Shown piece after piece: positions 8,027 to 13,320 of a DNA stretch of 13,320 bases. Under the pieces are notes generated by a model. It had not been told where the DNA came from, searched no databases, and saw only the letters and a list, made by a program, of their open reading frames with translations. Within the stretch, counting starts at the first letter, position 1, and each line of letters starts with the position of its first letter. This DNA is from Rickettsiales bacterium (GTDB lineage: Bacteria; Pseudomonadota; Alphaproteobacteria; Rickettsiales; UBA1997): contig JAIRWJ010000011.1 in assembly GCA_031269065.1 (NCBI GenBank), positions 1-13,320 of the forward strand. Direction: 5' to 3'. Position numbers and translations under genes: made by a program.

Positions 8027-8055
8027 TTTACTAATTTCCCTATTAGGATTATAAT
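8027..8055 (+). promoter_or_regulatory. Probable dnaA promoter
   Basis: TTTACT (8027-8032) and a perfect TATAAT (8050-8055) are 17 bases apart. Transcription would start near 8062, giving a leader of only about 21 bases. That start would leave out the GGAGGG at 8056-8061, which directly follows the -10 box. A 6-base inverted repeat (TTCTCT/AGAGAA, 8002-8019) lies just upstream. The rest of the 7850-8082 gap shows no gene, no yidC terminator and no match that I could see to the DnaA box TTATNCACA. Confidence 0.5.
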
Positions 8056-8082
8056 GGAGGGCACGGTTTAAAAATTTTCAAG

Positions 8083-9546
8083 ATGTTCATTGGTGGAACT
8101 GCTAGCGGGAATTTCTCGAGCAATGAGGCGACTTCTGACAACTGGTCAGGTGTTCGCAGGGCTTTTAGAAGAGAATTTGGAGATGATGTTTACAACGGCT
8201 GGATATCAGCAGTAGACCTGGTGTCAATGGGTGATTACGAGATTATTATGTCCGTTCCGACAAATTTTATCAGAGATTGGATCCTCAGGGAATATTTTGC
8301 CGGAAAATATGGAAAAATTGATGGCAAGCGGGTTTGTACCAGAAAAGGTATAAAGCAAATCCTTTTGGAGTACTTTCCGAAACTCACATTCTTCGAAATT
8401 GTAGTCGATAGGACCAGAGGAGGGGACACATCCGGAACTGAACCTGGAACCGAACTCGGAGATGAGAAAGATAGTGGGGAATTGAGTAGTTTTTCGGAAC
8501 ATAAGAATCTTTACGGTATAGGAATAGATCTTAATAAGAATTACAACTTCGAAAACTATATAGTTGGCTCTTCCAACAGATTGGCCTTCGAGGTGGCAAA
8601 GAGTTTTGTGAACCGTGATAGCCCAGAGATTGAAAATCTGAACCCCCTATTCCTCTATGGTGGCGTTGGCCTCGGTAAAACCCACCTAATCCAGGCCATA
8701 GCCTGGGATATGCAGAGGAAAGAACCAAAGCAGCAGATAGTATACCTGTCAGCCGAGAGATTCATGTATCTCTTCGTCCAAGCTCTGCACAACCAGGACA
8801 TAAATAATTTCAAGAATAGGTTCAGGAATGTGGATATGTTGATAGTCGATGACATACAGTTCATAACGGGAAAGGATAAGACCCAGAAAGAATTTTTCTA
8901 CACATTTGACACTCTAGTGGCCGAAGGAAAGCGAATCGTTCTGGCCTGTGATAGGGCTCCGGCAAATCTGGAAAATCTCGACGAAAAGCTAAAATCCCGG
9001 ATGAACGGTGGGCTCACCGTGGACATAAAGGAATTTGATTATCAGCTTAGGCTAGACATAGTTAGGAAAAAATCTGCGGATCTAGGCCTAGATATTGGTG
9101 AAGACATTATGGAATTTCTGGCGGAAAAGATAAGTAGAAATTGTAGGGAGATAGAGGGTTGTCTTCGGAGACTCTACGCTAACCAGAGAATAATGGGAGC
9201 CAGAATGGATAAGGGTAGTGTGGAGGATATACTGGTGGACAGCATGAACCAGAGTAGGGCGGCTATTACCATAGAGAATATCCAGGAGAGAGTTGCAGAA
9301 TGTTTTAACATTTCTCTAACCGACCTAAAGTCTAAAAAAAGAACCAAAAATCTAATAATTCCAAGGCATGTGGCTATGTACATAAGTAAGAAACTCACAC
9401 CAGGGAGTTTCAAAGACATAGCGAAAAAATTTGGTGGTAAAAGCCACGGTACTGCAATCCATGGAATAAATAATGTAAAAAGATTAATAGAAACAAGCCC
9501 GGAAATTTCTGCCCTTGTTTCTAAATTGCTTAATAGTATCAGATGA
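8083..9546 (+). CDS. dnaA: Chromosomal replication initiator DnaA
   Basis: DnaA is the AAA+ ATPase that binds and opens the replication origin. The 487-residue product has all four domains. Domain I starts at about 21 (WSGVRRAFRREFGDDVYNGW, alphaproteobacterial in style), followed by a short acidic linker at about 110-145. Domain III carries Walker A GGVGLGKT at 193-200, Walker B LIVDD at 253-257, sensor 1 near 287-293, an arginine-finger candidate at R306, and the sensor 2 region near 355-364. Domain IV is 392-487. The usual DNA-binding signature GGRDHTTVLHA is here GGKSHGTAIHG (451-461), with Ser for Asp and Gly for the first Thr. The ATG at 8083 is the only standard start after the in-frame stop at 8044, but GGAGGG is 21 bases away. 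ATT at 8074 is the only in-frame alternative. The GT8 gene follows after 38 bases. Confidence 0.96.
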   Translation: MFIGGTASGNFSSNEATSDNWSGVRRAFRREFGDDVYNGWISAVDLVSMGDYEIIMSVPTNFIRDWILREYFAGKYGKIDGKRVCTRKGIKQILLEYFPKLTFFEIVVDRTRGGDTSGTEPGTELGDEKDSGELSSFSEHKNLYGIGIDLNKNYNFENYIVGSSNRLAFEVAKSFVNRDSPEIENLNPLFLYGGVGLGKTHLIQAIAWDMQRKEPKQQIVYLSAERFMYLFVQALHNQDINNFKNRFRNVDMLIVDDIQFITGKDKTQKEFFYTFDTLVAEGKRIVLACDRAPANLENLDEKLKSRMNGGLTVDIKEFDYQLRLDIVRKKSADLGLDIGEDIMEFLAEKISRNCREIEGCLRRLYANQRIMGARMDKGSVEDILVDSMNQSRAAITIENIQERVAECFNISLTDLKSKKRTKNLIIPRHVAMYISKKLTPGSFKDIAKKFGGKSHGTAIHGINNVKRLIETSPEISALVSKLLNSIR

Positions 9547-9584
9547 ATATCAGATAAGGTCTAAAAGGTTTTTGAATAGCATAT

Positions 9585-10526
9585 ATGACAAAGGAAGAGA
9601 TACATGTTGCCCTGGCCTGCGATGACGGCTACGCCTATTACTGTGCCGAAACCATAGTTTCGTTGCTACTGAACACCAAAGATGAAAATGTATTCTATAG
9701 GTTCTATATTATACAGGAGAATCTTCTGGATGAGAACAGAAGAAGAATAGCCAAACTCAAGGATACTGTAAAAGATTGTATAATAGAATTTATAAGCATC
9801 GGATCCGGTAAAATCGCAGAGCTCAAAAATCCCATGTACTACAGACTGAAACTGGCTTCGCTATTGCCAAATATAGACAAGGTCATATACACAGACTGTG
9901 ATGTGACGTTTCTCAGCGGTCTCGAAGATCTTTGGCATGAAAATATAGAGGACTACTACAGTGGCAACTGCATCGATTGGAGTAGTGATAGAAAGGCCAC
10001 AGAGGATCACCTTTACAGAGCCAATGGGGTCAGCAAAGATGATTTCCCTATTGAAGAACATGAGTTTTACTTTAACTCTGGTTTTATGCTGATGAATCTG
10101 GCTAAAATAAGAGAGGACGGTATTGAAGAAAAAACCAGATTATGCCTGGAGAAATACCCAAATCTCGTTTGCAGAGACCAGGATACTATAAATTTGGTAT
10201 ATTACGGTAAAATAAAGCCGATTAGTTTTAGATGGAGCTTTTTGATTTCCTACTACGCGTCCAAGAAAAGCAGAATAAAGATAAAAGACCGGGAGCTGTT
10301 GGTGGATCTAGAGGATAGTGCAAAACATCCTAGAATGATGCACTTTCTATCGAATAAAAAACCAGGGAATATCTATAGATCTATTTTTCATATTCCATCC
10401 TACTGGATTACAAACAGGTATAAAAAGCTATTTTGGGAATATGTGGCTCGCACTGACTGGAAGGATGAAAAAACCTACAGAGTTATCTATAAATTTCCTC
10501 TAGGCCTTCTGAACCGCTGGACCTAG
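9585..10526 (+). CDS. Glycosyltransferase family 8 protein, probably LPS or surface glycan
   Basis: The 313-residue product resembles family GT8 retaining sugar transferases such as the LPS core glucosyl- and galactosyltransferases. Seen in order are IHVALACDD at 6-14, the metal-binding DxD as YTDCDVTFL at 102-110, FNSGFMLMNL at 163-172, RDQDTINLVYYGKI at 197-210 and MHFLSNKKPGN near 255. There is no signal peptide, as expected for a cytoplasmic, membrane-associated enzyme acting on a lipid-linked acceptor. The sugar and acceptor cannot be told. Its position 38 bases after dnaA suggests read-through from the dnaA promoter. The purine stretch AAAAGG before the ATG is too distant to be a good ribosome binding site. 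The last 44 bases overlap the end of obgE on the opposite strand. The fold family is confident; the substrate is unknown. Confidence 0.85.
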   Translation: MTKEEIHVALACDDGYAYYCAETIVSLLLNTKDENVFYRFYIIQENLLDENRRRIAKLKDTVKDCIIEFISIGSGKIAELKNPMYYRLKLASLLPNIDKVIYTDCDVTFLSGLEDLWHENIEDYYSGNCIDWSSDRKATEDHLYRANGVSKDDFPIEEHEFYFNSGFMLMNLAKIREDGIEEKTRLCLEKYPNLVCRDQDTINLVYYGKIKPISFRWSFLISYYASKKSRIKIKDRELLVDLEDSAKHPRMMHFLSNKKPGNIYRSIFHIPSYWITNRYKKLFWEYVARTDWKDEKTYRVIYKFPLGLLNRWT

Positions 10527-11565
10527 TGGAATCCCGTTCATAACAATGCGGAGGTTTTGGAGCCAATGTTTTCGCCTTTTTGGACTCTCTCACCTGCTTG
10601 CCTAGCTTGAGAACTAAATCTTTCAGACCGACACCACTAAAACAAGAAAGTGTATGAATACTTTTCCCAATCCTCCTCTCCAAATTTTCTCTGATTTCGG
10701 CTAGTTTCTTGCTATCGATCAAATCTATTTTGGTCAAAGCCACAAGTTCTACTTTGCCAGAAATTTCGTATTTTTCAGATTCAACCTCCCTTCTCACTAT
10801 TCTATAGTCCTCTCCGGGATCTGACGATGTGCTGTCAATAAGATGTAGTAGAGTTGAGCATCTCTCTATATGCTTCAGAAATCTATCGCCAAGGCCCTTG
10901 CCCTCACTGGCCCGTTCTACAAGACCAGGCAGATCGGCCATAACAAATTCAAAATCGTCTACAGAGACCACAGCCAGCTGTGGCGCAGTGGTGGTAAAAG
11001 GGTAGTCCGCAATTTTTGCCCGAGCATTGCTGACCGACGAAATAAACGTCGACTTACCGGCATTCGGTAGCCCAACGAGACCCACGTCCGACAGCAGTTT
11101 CAGCCTTAGCAGTAGATCTAATTCCTCTCCGCTTTCTCCTGGATTAGCGGTTTTTGGTGCCTGATTCGTTGCTGATTTGAATCTTGCATTGCCAAAGCCC
11201 CCGTTGCCTCCTCGGGCGGCCAAAAATTCAGTTCCGTCCTTATCTAGATCGAAAAACAGACTACCATCACCAAACATTGCCTGAGTACCGACGGGTACAT
11301 CTATAACTAGATCTTTACCGCTCCTTCCGGTTTTACAGGAAGAGCCACCATTATTCCCATTTTTTGCCTCAAAAATCCTATTGTATCTGAATTTCAGAAG
11401 AGTATCCAGACTACCACTCGCTCTAAACCAAATATCTCCACCTCTGCCGCCATCGCCACCGTCGGGGCCACCATTTGGCCTATATTTCAGCCTAAGGAAA
11501 CCCACCTTTCCGTTCCCACCACTACCCGCTTTTATGTGTATGTCAGCCTCGTCTATAAATTGCAT
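10483..11565 (-). CDS. obgE: GTPase ObgE/CgtA
   Basis: ObgE is an essential GTPase acting in large ribosomal subunit assembly and stress response. The 360-residue protein starts MQFIDEADIHIKAGSGGNG, matching the family start, so the ATG at 11565 is firm. The glycine-rich Obg fold covers 1-158, with NGGPDGGDGGRGG at 31-43. The G domain has G1 GLPNAGKST at 165-173, G2 TTTAP at 191-195, G3 DLPGL at 211-215, G4 TKID at 278-281 (Thr where Asn is common) and G5 near SCFSG at about 309-313. The C-terminal tail of roughly 25 residues is polar and low in complexity, and part of it is coded in the overlap with the GT8 gene. The gene begins 8 bases after the CCA end of tRNA-Leu with no room for a ribosome binding site, so the two are probably transcribed together. 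Confidence 0.96.
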   Translation of the reverse strand: MQFIDEADIHIKAGSGGNGKVGFLRLKYRPNGGPDGGDGGRGGDIWFRASGSLDTLLKFRYNRIFEAKNGNNGGSSCKTGRSGKDLVIDVPVGTQAMFGDGSLFFDLDKDGTEFLAARGGNGGFGNARFKSATNQAPKTANPGESGEELDLLLRLKLLSDVGLVGLPNAGKSTFISSVSNARAKIADYPFTTTAPQLAVVSVDDFEFVMADLPGLVERASEGKGLGDRFLKHIERCSTLLHLIDSTSSDPGEDYRIVRREVESEKYEISGKVELVALTKIDLIDSKKLAEIRENLERRIGKSIHTLSCFSGVGLKDLVLKLGKQVRESKKAKTLAPKPPHCYERDSTRSSGSEGLEEIYR

Positions 11566-11573
11566 GTTCAGTC

Positions 11574-11660
11574 TGGTGCCCCGAAGAGGACTCGAACCTC
11601 CACAACCTTGCGATTATTAGCACCTGAAGCTAACGCGTCTACCAATTCCGCCATCGGGGC
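11574..11660 (-). tRNA. tRNA-Leu, anticodon CAG
   Basis: The minus strand folds into a complete class II tRNA. The 7-base acceptor stem GCCCCGA/TCGGGGC is perfect. The D-arm is GCGGAATTGGTAGACGC. The anticodon arm is TTAGC-TTCAGGT-GCTAA with anticodon CAG, reading CUG. A variable arm AATC-GCAA-GGTT follows, then T-arm GGAGG-TTCGAGT-CCTCT. The discriminator is A, as expected for leucine, and the 3' CCA is encoded at 11576-11574. The long variable arm and the anticodon together make the identity secure. Confidence 0.96.
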
Positions 11661-12012
11661 TGTTAAATGACGATACTCTCGTCATTACAATATAAAAAAC
11701 AAGGTCTCTAATTTTATCTGGAGATTGCGTAACCTTTAACTGGCTTCCGAATCGATAGGAACGAAAAATTAGTTATTGGTACCTAGCAAAAAATAATTGG
11801 GAGCGATTTTAAACCAACAGGTTTTTGTACCAGATCTAATATGTAAATAATCTGATCCCTGTAGAACATCTAAAAGGATTCAGGAACTACAAAGTGGGTA
11901 GGAGAGTAATATGAAATCAAGAATTATTATTTAGTGCAGTCGGCCGGGGGTCATTGAAAATTAATACTGAAAACTATACTCTAGTCATAGTTATAACATA
12001 TATAGCCGAGCG
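11661..12012. other. 352-base gap between tRNA-Leu and serS without a clear gene
   Basis: No convincing coding region or remnant is seen on either strand. Near the left end lies a perfect stem-loop (listed separately). At 11911-11934 is a seven-codon ORF (MKSRIII) with a good AGGAG at 11900-11904, which may be a leader peptide or the surviving start of a lost gene. Ahead of serS, TTGAAA (11954-11959) and TATACT (11975-11980) could be promoter boxes, but the 15-base spacer is short. The gap must contain promoters for both the tRNA and serS. Confidence 0.5.
11666..11686 (-). repeat. Perfect 8-base stem-loop just upstream of tRNA-Leu
   Basis: AATGACGA and TCGTCATT pair perfectly around a 5-base loop. 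On the transcript of the minus strand the hairpin would end 5 bases before the mature 5' end of the tRNA. No T run follows on either strand within terminator distance, so an intrinsic terminator is unlikely. It would lie in the precursor leader if transcription starts further upstream. Confidence 0.5.
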
Positions 12013-13299
12013 ATGTTGGATCTGAAATGGATTGTTGATAATCCTGGGTTGTTTGATGAGGCCATGGAAAAAAGGAATTCAGACTTTAGAGCAAAGAGAA
12101 TTATAGAGTTAGACACCGCCCGCCGAGAAAAGCTTACAGAAATAGAGAACCTACGGCATGAAAGGAATGATCTGTCGAAGACTGTGGGGGTGCTCAGATC
12201 CAAAGGGGAGAATACGGAACAACTAGAAAAAAAATCTGAACAAATAGGTGGAACCATTATAGTTCTTGAAAATTCCCTAAAAAATGATATGGAGGCCAAA
12301 CTTAATGTAATTTTAGCGCTGATTCCGAATTTACCCCAAAATTCGGTGCCGGTTGGTAAAGATGAAGTGCAAAATGTTGTGCTAAGGACCTGGGGGGAGC
12401 CCACGAAATTTAATTTCCAACCAAAGCCTCACTATGAACTGGGAGAGGATCTAGGACAGATGGACTTTAAGCAGACTGGTGAGATCTGCGGCAGTCGGTA
12501 CACATCCCTGTTCGGTGGATTGGCTAGGTTGGAGAGAGCTCTGTCAAATTTTTTCCTAGATTTTGTAAAGAAACATGGCTTTCAGGAAACTTCTATTCCA
12601 TTTCTAGTTAGGCCCGAAGCCATGTTTGGTACTGGCAATTTACCAAAATTTGCAGAGGACTCCTACTGCACGAAGGAGGGGATGTGGTTGATCCCGACCA
12701 GTGAGGTAAGCATGACAAACTGGGTTGCTGGCAGAATTGTGGAGGAGAGGGACCTACCTATCCGGCTTACAGCCTATACACCCTGCTGGCGTAGCGAAGC
12801 TGGCTCTGCCGGAAAGGATACCCGGGGTATGCTCCGGCAGCACCAGTTTAAAAAGGTGGAAATGGTAGCCGTGACAACGCCGGAACAGTCCAGCGAGGAG
12901 CACGAGAGAATGAAAGAAATAGAGAGTGAACTGCTGATAGCTCTAAAGCTACCTTTCAGGGTTGTTCTTCTCTGTAGCGGAGATATGGGCTTTGCTTCTT
13001 CCAAAACCTATGACCACGAAGTATGGCTGCCGGCCCAGAACACCTACCGGGAAATATCTAGTTGCTCAAACTGCACAGACTTTCAGACTAGGCGGATGAA
13101 CGCGAGATACAGGAGCAGCAGCGGAAAACTCCATTTTCTCCATAGTCTCAACGGGTCAGCGCTGGCTCTGGGAAGGACAATTATAGCCATCATGGAAAAC
13201 TATCAGCGGAGGGATGGTAGCATAGAGGTACCAATTGCCATAATTCCCTACATGAACGGCGAATCCATTATAGCCAAAGAAGATGGAGTATTCATATAA
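12013..13299 (+). CDS. serS: Serine-tRNA ligase
   Basis: This class II synthetase charges tRNA-Ser, and also tRNA-Sec where present. At 428 residues it is of normal length. The N-terminal helical hairpin (about 30-110, rich in Glu, Lys and Leu) is the coiled-coil arm that grips the long variable arm of tRNA-Ser. In the catalytic core, TSE is at 229-231, motif 2 starts WRSEAGSAGKDTRGMLRQHQ at 259-278 and motif 3 is LNGSALALGRTIIAIMENYQ at 379-398. The core also contains EISSCSNCTDFQTRR at 347-361. The start MLDLKWIVDNP matches the family N-terminus. No ribosome binding site is seen before the ATG. The gene stands alone after a 350-base gap and is complete, with only 21 bases left after it. Confidence 0.97.
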   Translation: MLDLKWIVDNPGLFDEAMEKRNSDFRAKRIIELDTARREKLTEIENLRHERNDLSKTVGVLRSKGENTEQLEKKSEQIGGTIIVLENSLKNDMEAKLNVILALIPNLPQNSVPVGKDEVQNVVLRTWGEPTKFNFQPKPHYELGEDLGQMDFKQTGEICGSRYTSLFGGLARLERALSNFFLDFVKKHGFQETSIPFLVRPEAMFGTGNLPKFAEDSYCTKEGMWLIPTSEVSMTNWVAGRIVEERDLPIRLTAYTPCWRSEAGSAGKDTRGMLRQHQFKKVEMVAVTTPEQSSEEHERMKEIESELLIALKLPFRVVLLCSGDMGFASSKTYDHEVWLPAQNTYREISSCSNCTDFQTRRMNARYRSSSGKLHFLHSLNGSALALGRTIIAIMENYQRRDGSIEVPIAIIPYMNGESIIAKEDGVFI

Positions 13300-13320
13300 C
13301 TGGCCTGAAAGATTAGTAGA

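Noticed and set aside
7850..8082. Replication origin next to dnaA
   Set aside because: No cluster of TTATNCACA-type boxes or clear AT-rich repeats was found. The altered DnaA signature means an unusual origin cannot be fully excluded.
11812..11828. AAACC/GGTTT inverted repeat followed by T residues, as a terminator
   Set aside because: The stem is only 5 bases and AT-rich, and no gene ends just before it.
1..13320. Mobile elements, CRISPR arrays, toxin-antitoxin or phage genes
   Set aside because: No transposase, integrase, regularly spaced repeats or matching gene pairs were seen on either strand.

Overview
The window reads as housekeeping chromosome from a Gram-negative bacterium, most likely an alphaproteobacterium with a reduced, host-associated style of genome. 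The placement is an inference. It rests on the alphaproteobacterial look of DnaA domain I, YidC, ObgE and SerRS, on genes for both lipid A (lpxK) and peptidoglycan (dacA), on frequent ATA, AGA and AGG codons, on weak Shine-Dalgarno signals, and on overlapping genes next to gaps that look like decayed sequence. An exact order (for example Holosporales or Rickettsiales relatives) cannot be fixed by eye.

Layout from left to right: a partial formate-tetrahydrofolate ligase (fhs, minus strand) runs off the left edge. A gap of about 490 bases follows, holding what looks like a frameshifted gene remnant on the minus strand and an inverted repeat just before gltX. gltX and tsaE (plus) overlap by 4 bases. 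They converge on lpxK, which forms a minus-strand pair with dacA. yidC is divergent from dacA. dnaA (plus) has its own probable promoter and is followed by a GT8-family glycosyltransferase gene. That gene converges on, and overlaps, obgE (minus). A tRNA-Leu(CAG) gene lies only 8 bases upstream of the obgE start. After a 352-base gap without a clear gene comes serS (plus), complete just before the right edge.

The genes serve core functions: aminoacylation (gltX, serS, tRNA-Leu), tRNA t6A modification (tsaE), one-carbon supply for formyl-Met-tRNA and purines (fhs), replication initiation (dnaA), ribosome assembly GTPase (obgE), membrane protein insertion (yidC), and envelope construction (lpxK, dacA, GT8).

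No mobile element, CRISPR array, defence island or clearly new system was found. The points most worth a second look are a GltX of the long clostridial type in an otherwise alphaproteobacterial gene set, a DnaA with altered residues in its DNA-recognition signature, the very tight tRNA-Leu/obgE junction, and the probable decayed gene between fhs and gltX.
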